Origin: Flavobacterium magnum
GTDB taxonomy: Bacteria; Bacteroidota; Bacteroidia; Flavobacteriales; Flavobacteriaceae
DNA length: 64,000 bases
Assembly (NCBI RefSeq): GCF_003055625.1
Contig: NZ_CP028811.1
Location: 3,038,001 to 3,102,000, forward strand
Reading direction: 5' to 3'
Position numbers and translations under genes: made by a program. Shown one piece after another: positions 17,204-25,982 of this stretch; positions within the stretch are counted from its first letter, which is position 1, and each line of letters starts with the position of its first letter. A model generated the notes under the pieces. It ran no database searches and was not told the DNA's origin. It was given only the letters and a program-made list of their open reading frames with translations.

Positions 17204-18715
17204 CTAAACCGCGTTTTGCTGCCTGTTCCGCAAACGGTACAATTTCGGGATCAGCGTATCAAGCCGCTGCATATAATCCGCAAGCAGCCAATCCTTATAA
17301 CTTTTACTGGCGTTTCCGATGCATTTCACGTATGACTTCACGCGCCATTCGATTTCTGGCTGCAGTGCCGAGGCGAGTTTGAGCGCCTCCGTAACCGTAT
17401 CCGCATTGTCAAGGCACATTAAGGCCTGCTGCCGTAGCGAATCCTGAATCACCGTTTTCGGCTTTTTGTGATGTTCAACAGCTTCCTCGTAATGCGCGGC
17501 GACGTCAAACGCAAATTCGAGCGTATTGGGAAACTGCGTCCTGATTTCGGCTGGTATCCGATGTGACTCTCCTGCCGTGGCGGTGGCGCTGTAATTCAAC
17601 TGCGCGGCATATGCTGCGGGATTCTCAAACACATGCTGCCAGTCCATGGGTGCGTCCCAGTCGCCGAACCGTTTCATGTTATTGCCCAGATCGATGATCC
17701 GAAACGTTTTCTTTGCAGGAAGACGCCGTGCGCCGCGCCCGATCATCTGGTGATAGAGTGTCACGGAAGTGGTCGCTCTGTTCAGGATGACGGCCTGGAC
17801 CGTGGGCTCGTCAAATCCTGTGGTCAGGATAGAAACCGACGTAAGGACGGCCCCTTTCGTTTTGCGGAACCACTGCAGGATGGCCTTCCTGTCTTCAGCG
17901 CCGGTGTTGTTGTCGAGGTGCCTGATCGGGATACCGGCTTCGGTAAAGGCGGCGTGCACCTTCAGCGAGGTGTCGATCCCATTGTTGAAAATGAGCGTTT
18001 TCCTGCCATCGGCATGGCTATGGTACGCATCGAGCAGCAACTGAAGCATCGCCGGCGAACCGTATAAGGCGTTTGACGAACTGATGGTGAAGTCGCCATG
18101 AATGCCCGTTGTTAACGAGTTGAGCTCTACATCATAAGCCACCGACTGGGGTTTGGCCAAAAACCCACCGGCAATAAGATCCGCAATGCTGTCGCCCGAA
18201 ATCAGTGCATGGTAATGGGCATTCATGGGTTTGCTGATGTCTGAACTGAATGGCGTAGCCGTCACCCCGATCACATACGAATGCCTGAATTTCTTCAGTA
18301 ATTTACGGAACGCATTGTGGTGGGCTTCATCGATGATGACCAGGCCGACGTCTGCCGTGCTTATCTTTCCCTCCTTGATCCGGTGTTTCAGCGTTTCGAC
18401 CATGGCAATAGCACAATCGCTGCTCAAATCGGGTAATTTGGTTGCACTCTCAATGACGTCATTCGGTACCCCGAAATGCGTAAGCGTTGCCGATGTCTGG
18501 CTGCACAACTCGCTGCGGTGCGTGAGGATGGCCACTTTCCTGCTATATTTTGCAATGAAGCGCCTGGCAATTTCAGAAAATATGACCGTTTTCCCACCGC
18601 CTGTCGGCAGTTGGTAAAGGAGCCTGCGGTCCGGAGTTGACGTCTCGAGCTCGCGGAAGAGGTAAGCGATATCGCGCTCCTGGTAAGGATAAAGCGTGGT
18701 GCTGATTTTCGGCAT
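17204..18715 (-). CDS. DEAD/DEAH-box helicase, SF2
   Basis: 503 residues. Walker A 'QLPTGGGKTVIFSEIA' (residues 35-50), Walker B/DEAH in 'GLVIIDEAHHNAF', motif III-like 'IGVTATPF', and the second RecA domain with 'VLTSVSILTTGFDEPTVQAVILNRATTSVTLYHQMIGRGAR' (motifs V and VI). It is the RadD/YejH-like type of stand-alone helicase common in genomes. It probably acts on DNA in repair; no nuclease partner lies beside it, so a restriction system is unlikely. Confidence 0.9.
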   Translation of the reverse strand: MPKISTTLYPYQERDIAYLFRELETSTPDRRLLYQLPTGGGKTVIFSEIARRFIAKYSRKVAILTHRSELCSQTSATLTHFGVPNDVIESATKLPDLSSDCAIAMVETLKHRIKEGKISTADVGLVIIDEAHHNAFRKLLKKFRHSYVIGVTATPFSSDISKPMNAHYHALISGDSIADLIAGGFLAKPQSVAYDVELNSLTTGIHGDFTISSSNALYGSPAMLQLLLDAYHSHADGRKTLIFNNGIDTSLKVHAAFTEAGIPIRHLDNNTGAEDRKAILQWFRKTKGAVLTSVSILTTGFDEPTVQAVILNRATTSVTLYHQMIGRGARRLPAKKTFRIIDLGNNMKRFGDWDAPMDWQHVFENPAAYAAQLNYSATATAGESHRIPAEIRTQFPNTLEFAFDVAAHYEEAVEHHKKPKTVIQDSLRQQALMCLDNADTVTEALKLASALQPEIEWRVKSYVKCIGNASKSYKDWLLADYMQRLDTLIPKLYRLRNRQQNAV

Positions 18716-18907
18716 CGTGGTTTTTTGGTAAAATTACACGCCCCGCCGGCTTCACTTGTTACGATATTTGGCGTTGTTTTTACAGAAATCGACAGGATGT
18801 CCAAGAGCGCTGTCACCGGTCGTTATGCTGCGGCCGCGATAAATATGATGGCCGTCATTTTCTATTGGTGGGATATGAGTGATTTTTGTGTAAAATACCA
18901 TCCGTAC

Positions 18908-19564
18908 ATGAAAAGTGACAGCAACATAAGGCAACAGGTTGTCAAGGCGCTTGAAGCGAACACGCTTTTGCAGGCGCCTGAAATTGCCGTGGAAGTGCAT
19001 GATGGCCATGTGACACTGACCGGATTTGCTGATAAATTCTATAAAAAAGACCTCGCAAAAAAAACGGCCAGGGAGGTCGAAGGCATCAAATCGGTTCATG
19101 AGGACATCCGCATTGTCATCGCCGATGCATCTCGTATCAGCGACGACGAAATCCAGAACCGTATCGCTCGCCAGTTTGTGAAAAATTTCGGCAATGCCCA
19201 CCATGACATCAAATCGATTGTCAAAGACGGCTGCATATGGCTGGAAGGGCGCCTGAAATGGAAATACCAGAAAGACCTTGCCGGCGAGTGTATCAGCGGC
19301 ATCGATGGCATCAAAACGATTGAGAATAACATCACCGTCCCGGACACGATAGATGCGGCAATTAGCGAGAAAGACGTGTTCGCAGCCATTTATGGCGACC
19401 ATTCCATCACGAGCGACATCAGGATTGAAATTGTGGGGAACCGCGTCATCCTGAAAGGTTCCGTAGAAAACGTAGACCAGAAAAACCTGGTCACCCGACT
19501 TGTGCGCACGGTGCCCGGGGTAAAAGAGATTGAAAATTTCCTGTTCGCACAACGCGCTTCTTAA
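18908..19564 (+). CDS. BON-domain protein (three BON domains)
   Basis: 218 residues from MKSDSNIRQQVVKAL; an upstream extension of the open frame is not conserved-looking. Three successive BON repeats, each with 'I.VEV.DG.VTLTG' or 'I.NRVILKGSV' and a 'VPGVKEIEN'-type ending (about 5-70, 75-145, 148-216). BON domains bind membranes or phospholipids, and members such as OsmY are induced by osmotic stress. No signal peptide is visible. Followed 10 bp later by a membrane protein gene, likely co-transcribed. Confidence 0.88.
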   Translation: MKSDSNIRQQVVKALEANTLLQAPEIAVEVHDGHVTLTGFADKFYKKDLAKKTAREVEGIKSVHEDIRIVIADASRISDDEIQNRIARQFVKNFGNAHHDIKSIVKDGCIWLEGRLKWKYQKDLAGECISGIDGIKTIENNITVPDTIDAAISEKDVFAAIYGDHSITSDIRIEIVGNRVILKGSVENVDQKNLVTRLVRTVPGVKEIENFLFAQRAS

Positions 19565-19574
19565 AACCACTATT

Positions 19575-20126
19575 ATGACATCAAACCATCAACCACAAAG
19601 TCCGAACAACAACAACCGCCGTCCCAGGATGGGATTTTTGCACTGGTTCCTGGTGTTCCTGCTTTTTATGGCAGTCGCACTGCTGGATAAGTTCAGTTCG
19701 GTATACATCAATACGATGTATGTAAAGCTAATCGTATGGTTGGTCCCGCTTACGCTGCTCTCATTCTGGCTCGGATGGATACTGTTCGGTTATCGGTCTG
19801 TAAGGCTGCGGCCCGTGATCTTTCTGGGCGTGCTGCTGCTGTGCTGGGGAAATGCGTTCCTGCGATGGGGCGCCGACTGGAAAACGCAAAACATACTCTA
19901 TGAGAGCCTGTCAAACCCAAAACTGGCTATTGAGTACCAGATGCGTGGCGACCGTTTTTCATTCGGGTACAAAGAGCGGATTGTGAAACGGGAGAAAATC
20001 ATGCCTTTCGTAGACTACATAAACGATATCGACACCTCAGCACTTCAACACAGCGCGTGGCGGCGCGTGGATCGGGTCGTAAACGAATTACGGCTAAAAG
20101 ATTACCAGGACATTCCTTCCTACTGA
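19575..20126 (+). CDS. Membrane protein of unknown function
   Basis: 183 residues from MTSNHQPQSPNNNNRR; an N-terminal polar tail is followed by three hydrophobic helices ('FLHWFLVFLLFMAVALL', 'LIVWLVPLTLLSFWLGWILFG', 'PVIFLGVLLLCWGNAFL') and a soluble, charged C-terminal third. I do not recognise a family. It follows the BON gene closely and converges on the two-component genes downstream. Confidence 0.7.
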   Translation: MTSNHQPQSPNNNNRRPRMGFLHWFLVFLLFMAVALLDKFSSVYINTMYVKLIVWLVPLTLLSFWLGWILFGYRSVRLRPVIFLGVLLLCWGNAFLRWGADWKTQNILYESLSNPKLAIEYQMRGDRFSFGYKERIVKREKIMPFVDYINDIDTSALQHSAWRRVDRVVNELRLKDYQDIPSY

Positions 20127-20129
20127 GAT

Positions 20130-21176
20130 CTAATTTCGGATCTTTTCTAATTTACCGACATCGAGGATCCTGATTGTACTGCCTTTTTTTTCAATGAGTC
20201 CTTCTTCCTTAAAATCGCTGAGCGTCCTGCTGACGGTTTCGGGCGCCGTGCCTGAAAGTGACGCGAGGTCAGTGCGGCTCGCATTAAAACTGTCGGATGT
20301 GGATTGCTGGCGGTACATGCGCAACACAGCCTCTGAAATCCTTTTGCGTACCGACTGGTAGGCGAGCTGCATCAGTTGTTCTTCCTGCTGCCGGATCTGG
20401 TTTGAAAGGATGCGTATGAATTTTTCGGCGACATCAGGATATAAGCTGATAAACGACTCGAATTGCTCTTTGGGAAAATTGCACAAATGGCTGTCAGTTG
20501 CAGCGGTCGCAGTATCTGAATACATCCCATCGGAAAAAAGTATATTGATACCCACGAAATCATCGGCCTCGAATATGCCGGTGAGCAATTCACGGCCGTC
20601 CTCCGCCATTTTTGCCGTTTTGACGCGGCCGTCAAGTACTAGCCAGACATTACCTGCGCGGTCACCTTCATAATAAATGACCTGATTCTTTCGGAAAGGC
20701 CTCACCTTGCGCTCCTCAAGCGCCGTATAAAGGACACTCAAGCCGTCTTTTGCCGAAACAATATCGGACAGTTTCTTGATTGACTGGCTGTAAAATTCCT
20801 GCTGTACCTGTTTCTTTTTCAGGCGCGTCTCTATGGCGCTGAGCAGTTCGGTGTCGTCAAAAGGTTTGGTGAGGTAGTCATCGGCACCGAGTTCCATCCC
20901 TTTCCTGATATCGGAACGTTCCGATTTAGCGGTCATGAAAACAAACGGTATGGCCCTGGTCTGGGCATGTTTGTTGAGCAGGTGCAGTACACCATACCCG
21001 TCAAGGTCGCCCATCATAATATCGCATAATATAAGGTCGGGTAAATGCTGTATGGCCAACTCTGCACCGGCTTTTCCGTTATTGGCTTCATACACCTTAT
21101 ACCCGGCGAGTGCCAGGATTTCGGACACATTTTCACGGATGTCATCGTTGTCTTCAATAATCAGTATGGTGGTCAT
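20130..21176 (-). CDS. Response regulator fused to a CRP/FNR-type DNA-binding domain
   Basis: 348 residues. Receiver domain 1-120: 'IIEDNDD', D52 in 'LILCDIMMGD', Lys in 'YLTKPFDD'. A linker is followed by a cyclic-nucleotide-binding-like beta barrel (about 150-265) and a winged helix 'TDLASLSGTAPETVSRTLSDFKEEGLIEKKG'. The ETVSR recognition helix matches FNR, which reads TGA half-sites. There is no N-terminal Cys cluster, so it does not sense oxygen with an Fe-S centre itself. It overlaps the kinase gene by 4 bp. Probable target genes are the neighbouring hemN and cco genes (inference). Confidence 0.92.
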   Translation of the reverse strand: MTTILIIEDNDDIRENVSEILALAGYKVYEANNGKAGAELAIQHLPDLILCDIMMGDLDGYGVLHLLNKHAQTRAIPFVFMTAKSERSDIRKGMELGADDYLTKPFDDTELLSAIETRLKKKQVQQEFYSQSIKKLSDIVSAKDGLSVLYTALEERKVRPFRKNQVIYYEGDRAGNVWLVLDGRVKTAKMAEDGRELLTGIFEADDFVGINILFSDGMYSDTATAATDSHLCNFPKEQFESFISLYPDVAEKFIRILSNQIRQQEEQLMQLAYQSVRKRISEAVLRMYRQQSTSDSFNASRTDLASLSGTAPETVSRTLSDFKEEGLIEKKGSTIRILDVGKLEKIRN

Positions 21177-22360
21177 GCTTTAGGGAATTTGAGTGTGAAT
21201 ATCGTACCGCGCCGGGCATCGCCTGTGAAAGAAACGGAGCCGCCCATCAGGGCCACGTGCCGTGCAACGATATTGAGTCCGAGGCCCGTACCCGGAATGT
21301 TCCCGGTATTCTGTGCCCTGAAAAATGCACCGAACAGGTATTTCCGGTCTTCTTCGGGAATACCGATTCCATTGTCCTGCACTTCAATCGTACAACCGTC
21401 GGCAGCCGTTTTTGTATGGAAACCGATGCGTCCGTCGTCTCCGGAATATTTTATTGCATTGGTGAGCAGGTTGATGATGCAGTTTCTGACGAGGTATTTA
21501 TCCAATGTGACCATTGCATAATCCCCCTCGTGCGTATAGCGGATAACCTGCTTTGTTTTCGCCAGTTGCTGCATTTCCTCGGTGATTTCGACCGCGAGCT
21601 CCCTGAGGTCGAAAGGCGCGTTGGCCGCCGTGATATTGCCGCTTTCGAGGCGTTCCATCTGCAGGAAATTGTTCAGGATGGCTGTAAGGCTCGTTACAGA
21701 AGCCTTAATTTTTCCTGCGTGTTTACTGATTTCCTTTACCCCGGCAGATTCGCCGTATTTTTCAGCCAGCGACGCTGACAGTTGGATTGTGCTTAACGGT
21801 GTCCGGAACTCGTGTGAGGCCATCGAGATAAAACGGCTTTTCAGTTTCCCGAGCTCCTTTTCGCTCTCCAGGGAATGTGAAATCTGCTCCTTGGCCACTT
21901 CGAGTGCCCTTATGGTATCGTTGAGCGACTGGGTACGTGTTTCAACCAGTTCTTCAAGATGCAACGCATAATCCTTTAATTGTTCTTCAGCCTGTTTCTG
22001 CTGTGTGAGGTCATGGATGAAGCCTACATAAAAAGTCTGCTCGTTGTAATGAACCTCACTTACACCCAGGCGCATCGGGAAAAGGCTGCCGTCCCTGCGC
22101 CGCCCGGTAACTTCGCGCCCTATCCCGATAATCCGCGGTTTGTGCGTCACCTGGTAGCGTCTCAGGTAATGGTCGTGCTGTCCCTTATCCGGCGCAGGCA
22201 TCAGTATGGAAATGTTGTTCCCGATCACTTCTTCAGGCTCATAACCGAAAAGCGCGCAGGCTGATGGGTTGATACTTTCCACAATACCATAGGCATCAAT
22301 CGAAATGATCCCGTCGATGGCATTCTGGACGATGGCATGAAGCAATTCAGAATTTTTCAT
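21173..22360 (-). CDS. FixL-like PAS sensor histidine kinase, predicted heme binding
   Basis: 395 residues from MKNSELLHAIVQN. The PAS domain (about 5-115) follows FixL closely: 'QHDHYLRRY' and 'RIIGIGREVTGRRRDGSLFPMRL'. Aligned to Bradyrhizobium FixL, H62 matches the heme ligand His200, R68 matches Arg206 and R82 matches Arg220; His214 is replaced by Arg. The kinase part has the H box 'SHEFRTPLS', N box 'NLLTNAIKYS', and 'DNGIGIP' and 'GTGLGL'. No membrane helices, so cytosolic. It should sense oxygen and phosphorylate the REC-FNR regulator with which it overlaps. Confidence 0.88.
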   Translation of the reverse strand: MKNSELLHAIVQNAIDGIISIDAYGIVESINPSACALFGYEPEEVIGNNISILMPAPDKGQHDHYLRRYQVTHKPRIIGIGREVTGRRRDGSLFPMRLGVSEVHYNEQTFYVGFIHDLTQQKQAEEQLKDYALHLEELVETRTQSLNDTIRALEVAKEQISHSLESEKELGKLKSRFISMASHEFRTPLSTIQLSASLAEKYGESAGVKEISKHAGKIKASVTSLTAILNNFLQMERLESGNITAANAPFDLRELAVEITEEMQQLAKTKQVIRYTHEGDYAMVTLDKYLVRNCIINLLTNAIKYSGDDGRIGFHTKTAADGCTIEVQDNGIGIPEEDRKYLFGAFFRAQNTGNIPGTGLGLNIVARHVALMGGSVSFTGDARRGTIFTLKFPKA

Positions 22361-22575
22361 GTTATGGCAGCGGTTGGTGCCCAAAATTAAAAATTTTAGC
22401 GCTGCAAATCGTGCGCGCCGTCACATTTCGCAGCCTATTCGCTATTTATGCCGGAAATCATGTCCTGACGTGTTTAAAATCATTCCGCAACTATAAACGA
22501 TGGTGCAAATTTGTCTTGTTATCCGGATCGGGATTTCGCTTCCGCAGAACAACAAAACCTTAAAAATATTAATAA

Positions 22576-22800
22576 ATGAAGAAGAATGTTGGCACGAAAG
22601 ACAGCCTTGCGAGAATCCTTATCGCCGTCGCCATATTATACAGCATGGATGGTTTTACAGATACGACTAAAGTAATTTTGGGCTGTGCCGCTGCAGCTTT
22701 GCTCCTGTCGGCGCTGAGCAGCTATTGCCTGATATATCTGCCATTCGGGATCAACACGGTGCAGCGGAAAACGAGTCAAGGAAAACACATGAAGCGATAG
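22576..22800 (+). CDS. DUF2892 family small membrane protein
   Basis: 74 residues: 'MKKNVGTKDSLARILIAVAILY' then 'VILGCAAAALLLSALSSYCLIYLPFGINT', which is the DUF2892 pattern (two short helices, 'N.G..D...R' start and 'CP.Y...GI.T'-like end). Homologues are often fused to rhodanese domains or sit beside redox genes. It lies divergent to the kinase gene. Role unknown. Confidence 0.8.
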   Translation: MKKNVGTKDSLARILIAVAILYSMDGFTDTTKVILGCAAAALLLSALSSYCLIYLPFGINTVQRKTSQGKHMKR

Positions 22801-23041
22801 CTGAAGCACTGATTGTTGCAAAAATTCTCAGGATTCCTGAACTGGCCCATGACTGTCTGATTGTTAACTCCATCCGATCAGAAGTGACATTAGCGCCACA
22901 GGTTACTGTAACACCCCACGCACATCCTGTGTAAATGTCCATGGGCAAAGCGGGCCCGCGCCTTTGCGGAAACAGTGCGCAATAACCGAGCTGCAGTATA
23001 TTAAAGTAATTGATGAATATTAAAAATATAAAATACTGGAT

Positions 23042-23233
23042 ATGTTATCCTTAGTAGCAATTATAATATTAATTATATTGATTATCCTATGGACACTCGC
23101 TGTGTCCGTACAACGCTTTGACGAAGGACTAAAAAAACGCGCTGACGGGAAGGACACAGCAACCAACCAGCACGACGCAGTTGAATCTGGTAGGGAAAAT
23201 GCATCCGGTTCCCGGAACGGTGCCGACAAGTAG
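23042..23233 (+). CDS. Possible small single-pass membrane protein
   Basis: 63 residues: one hydrophobic helix (residues 2-22, rich in Ile and Leu) and a polar, charged tail. I do not recognise it. It is kept because the helix starts right at the ATG, which is the usual layout of small membrane proteins, and because it lies between DUF2892 and hemN on the same strand. Could be spurious. Confidence 0.35.
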   Translation: MLSLVAIIILIILIILWTLAVSVQRFDEGLKKRADGKDTATNQHDAVESGRENASGSRNGADK

Positions 23234-23308
23234 TCATACCGCCTGCTGCTAAAGCCCGGAAACCGTAACAGGATAGTGTGTGATCCAAAAGTTTTGGGTA
23301 AGTCGTTG

Positions 23309-23320
23309 TGACCAATATCA
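23309..23320. promoter_or_regulatory. FNR-like motif upstream of hemN
   Basis: TGACCAATATCA, fitting TGAC-N4-(A/G)TCA, 48 bp before the hemN start. The same pattern occurs at 33391, 33423 and 34831 near other genes of this region. Confidence 0.45.
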
Positions 23321-23367
23321 TTTTCCGTCTTAGCAAAGTGCCCTAATTTAGCGGAAAATCAGACCCT

Positions 23368-24723
23368 ATGTCACCATCATTTATACACAAATACAATGTG
23401 CCCGGGCCACGCTACACAAGCTATCCGACTGTTCCGTACTGGGACAATGATTTTTCACCTGCACAGTACATAGACAGTGTCCGGGATGCTTTCAGGCTTT
23501 CTGACGAAGGCATCAGCATCTACATCCACCTGCCGTTTTGCGAGAGCATGTGTACCTTCTGCGGATGCCATAAACGGATTACCAAAAATCATCAGGTCGA
23601 GGCACCGTACATTAATGCACTGATTACGGAATGGAAACTGTATTGCAGCCTCTTTGAATCAAAACCCGTGATACGTGAACTGCACCTTGGCGGCGGCACC
23701 CCTACATTCTTTGCCGTAAAAAACCTTGAAGACCTCATCAACGGAATATTTTCGTGCGCACAAAGGGCTGAAAATTTTGAAATGGGCTTTGAAGGGCACC
23801 CGAACAATACCACGCGCCCGCACCTGCAGACATTGTATGAGCTTGGATTCCGACGCGTCAGCTTTGGTGTTCAGGATTATTCAGATCGCGTGCAGCGTGC
23901 CATCAACCGCATACAACCGTTTGAGAATGTGAGCAAAGTGACGGCCTGGGCACGTGAAATCGGTTACACTTCAATAAGTCACGACCTGGTATTTGGACTG
24001 CCGTTCCAGACTACTTCCGATGTTGTTGATACCGTGACCAAAACGGTGTCGTTGCTTCCCGACCGGATCTCATTTTACAGTTACGCCCATGTGCCCTGGA
24101 TACCGGGGAATGGACAACGCGGATTCTCCGACGCAGATATTCCTAAGGATGAGGACAAGCGCAGGCTGTATGAAACAGGCCGGGCTATTTTTGAAACCCA
24201 CGGATACCGTGAAATCGGCATGGACCATTTTGCCTTAACCGGCGACCCGCTGCTCGAAGCGGCGGAAAACCAAAGCATACACCGGAATTTTATGGGCTAT
24301 ACGCCAAACCGTACAAGGTTATTGATCGGACTCGGCGTTTCGTCGATTGGCGACAGTTGGACGGGATTCGGGCAAAATGCCAAGAGCCTTGAAGATTATT
24401 ACCAAATGCTCGAATGGGGACAGCTGCCGCTCTCAAAGGGCCACATGCTAACCAAAGAGGACCTGATTGTACGGCAACACATCCTGGACCTGATGTGCCG
24501 GATGCAGACGCATTGGACGGATGATGCATTTTATTTTACCGAAGTACCTGAAATATTGGCGTCGCTGAGTGAAATGCTTGCCGACGGACTCGTAGCCGCC
24601 ACGCCCGGCGGGCTGATCGTTACCCCGGAAGGGAAACCTTTCCTGAGAAACATCTGTATGGCGTTTGATTTGCGGCTGCGGCGAAAACGCCCTGATACAC
24701 CACTGTTCTCCATGACCGTCTGA
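23368..24723 (+). CDS. hemN: Oxygen-independent coproporphyrinogen III oxidase
   Basis: 451 residues. 'KYNVPGPRYTSYPTVPYWD' is the HemN start, 'HLPFCESMCTFCGCHKRI' contains CxxxCxxC for the radical-SAM 4Fe-4S cluster plus the extra Cys, and 'LHLGGGTPTFF', 'SFGVQDYSDRVQRAINRIQPFE' and 'RNFMGYTPNRTRLLIGLGVSSIGD' follow. It decarboxylates coproporphyrinogen III for heme synthesis without oxygen, in the cytosol. Its position next to an oxygen-sensing pair and the cbb3 operon fits low-oxygen expression. Confidence 0.96.
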   Translation: MSPSFIHKYNVPGPRYTSYPTVPYWDNDFSPAQYIDSVRDAFRLSDEGISIYIHLPFCESMCTFCGCHKRITKNHQVEAPYINALITEWKLYCSLFESKPVIRELHLGGGTPTFFAVKNLEDLINGIFSCAQRAENFEMGFEGHPNNTTRPHLQTLYELGFRRVSFGVQDYSDRVQRAINRIQPFENVSKVTAWAREIGYTSISHDLVFGLPFQTTSDVVDTVTKTVSLLPDRISFYSYAHVPWIPGNGQRGFSDADIPKDEDKRRLYETGRAIFETHGYREIGMDHFALTGDPLLEAAENQSIHRNFMGYTPNRTRLLIGLGVSSIGDSWTGFGQNAKSLEDYYQMLEWGQLPLSKGHMLTKEDLIVRQHILDLMCRMQTHWTDDAFYFTEVPEILASLSEMLADGLVAATPGGLIVTPEGKPFLRNICMAFDLRLRRKRPDTPLFSMTV

Positions 24724-24821
24724 TAATCCGGAAACGAGCGGAATCCAAAGAAAACTACATTTTGACATACCCGCCCTGAACGCGCACGGGTGGGTGCTGC
24801 TCAGATAAAAACCGACGCTGA

Positions 24822-25535
24822 CTATTTACAGTTGGGCACCGCCTTGATGAAAAGGCTCAGCCCCGATGGTGAAACATGACAGATGTCGAGCAGCATACCA
24901 CGAAGCACCAGAAGAATCCCAATGCAGACCAATGCAGCCGGAATAACGCGTTGCAGCCGGTTGCGCCACGGCAGCGTCAGGAATTGGTGCAGGTAGGTCA
25001 CCGTACCCATCAGCGGCACCGTACCGAGTCCGAACAAAGCCATAAAGGCCATACCGGAAATAAGCGACTGGGTGGACAGCGCGCCGAACAAAGCCGCATA
25101 CACCATCGCGCAAGGCAGGAATCCATTCAATAATCCGATCAAGAAAATCGCTGTAAGTGACTGTTTATTAAAGTGTTTTAAAAGAAATCCTTTTGATCCG
25201 GAAGTCGCCTTGTATGCCGCCAAAACCAATCCGATTTTCCCAAATGACCGCTGCGGCAGCAACGCAATGGTGACCATCATCAACCCGGAGAATATGGCGA
25301 CGTATTGCTGTATGGCGCTCAGCGAAAGGGCCCTGCCGAAAGCCCCGAACAGGAATCCGAGAACGGCATACGTAGAAATCCGGCCCGCATGGTAGGCCAC
25401 AAGCTGTATGGCTTTTCTTCGTGGATTGTTCCTTGCCAGAGGCAGCATCATCGCTATAGGACCGCACATCGCCACGCAATGCAGGCTGCTGATTACGCCC
25501 AGCAAGGTGGCGGCAAGTATCACATCAATCGACAT
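24822..25535 (-). CDS. SafE/TauE-like membrane protein of the cco cluster
   Basis: 237 residues, six or more hydrophobic helices. The N-terminal 'GVISSLHCVAMCGPIAMMLPL' (CxxxCGP) and 'LLNGFLPCAMVYAALFGAL' are the DsbD_2/UreH-type signature, with Cys and Pro in membrane helices suited to metal or electron transfer. Members regularly end cbb3 oxidase operons and are thought to help copper delivery or oxidase assembly. Its start overlaps the end of ccoH by 11 bp, so it is the last gene of this operon. Confidence 0.82.
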   Translation of the reverse strand: MSIDVILAATLLGVISSLHCVAMCGPIAMMLPLARNNPRRKAIQLVAYHAGRISTYAVLGFLFGAFGRALSLSAIQQYVAIFSGLMMVTIALLPQRSFGKIGLVLAAYKATSGSKGFLLKHFNKQSLTAIFLIGLLNGFLPCAMVYAALFGALSTQSLISGMAFMALFGLGTVPLMGTVTYLHQFLTLPWRNRLQRVIPAALVCIGILLVLRGMLLDICHVSPSGLSLFIKAVPNCK

Positions 25536-25974
25536 ACAGTGGCTTTTTTATAAGGTAGGATTTGCCTTCAAAGGTCCATTCAAGCGTCACGTCCCAACGG
25601 CCGCCGGTCAGGTCAGCAGCCGGGACGAGCATTGACCCGTTGCTGAGCTTCAGCGGTCGGCTGAAATCCAGTTTTTTGGCCGACGGCCTGTATAGGGACA
25701 AGTTGCCGGAAATACTGCCTTGGGAAAAACTGTCAGGATAAGAGACAAGAATACCCTCCCGCACCAGCCGGATGGCGGGCGGCTGACTCAGCTGCGCGGC
25801 ATTGCGAAGTTTTGCAAATTCCTCGCCGAAACGCGCGTCGTGCTTGTAATATTCCTCGACGACCAACTCGTTGTCGTATCGCGAATTGCCCTGCACCGTA
25901 AATACAAAATACATGATAAATGCCACAAACAGCGCAAAACTGATAACGATGGAAGTACCCCAGTTGATTTTCAT
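25525..25974 (-). CDS. ccoH: FixH / CcoH family protein
   Basis: 149 residues: one N-terminal membrane helix ('GTSIVISFALFVAFIMYFVF'), then 'YYKHDARFGEEFAKLRNAAQL' and a beta-rich periplasmic domain ending 'GRWDVTLEWTFEGKSYLIKKPLYV', the FixH layout. The family is needed for cbb3 oxidase maturation. Encoded 8 bp after ccoG and overlapping the SafE-like gene. Confidence 0.88.
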   Translation of the reverse strand: MKINWGTSIVISFALFVAFIMYFVFTVQGNSRYDNELVVEEYYKHDARFGEEFAKLRNAAQLSQPPAIRLVREGILVSYPDSFSQGSISGNLSLYRPSAKKLDFSRPLKLSNGSMLVPAADLTGGRWDVTLEWTFEGKSYLIKKPLYVD

Positions 25975-25982
25975 AATAATTT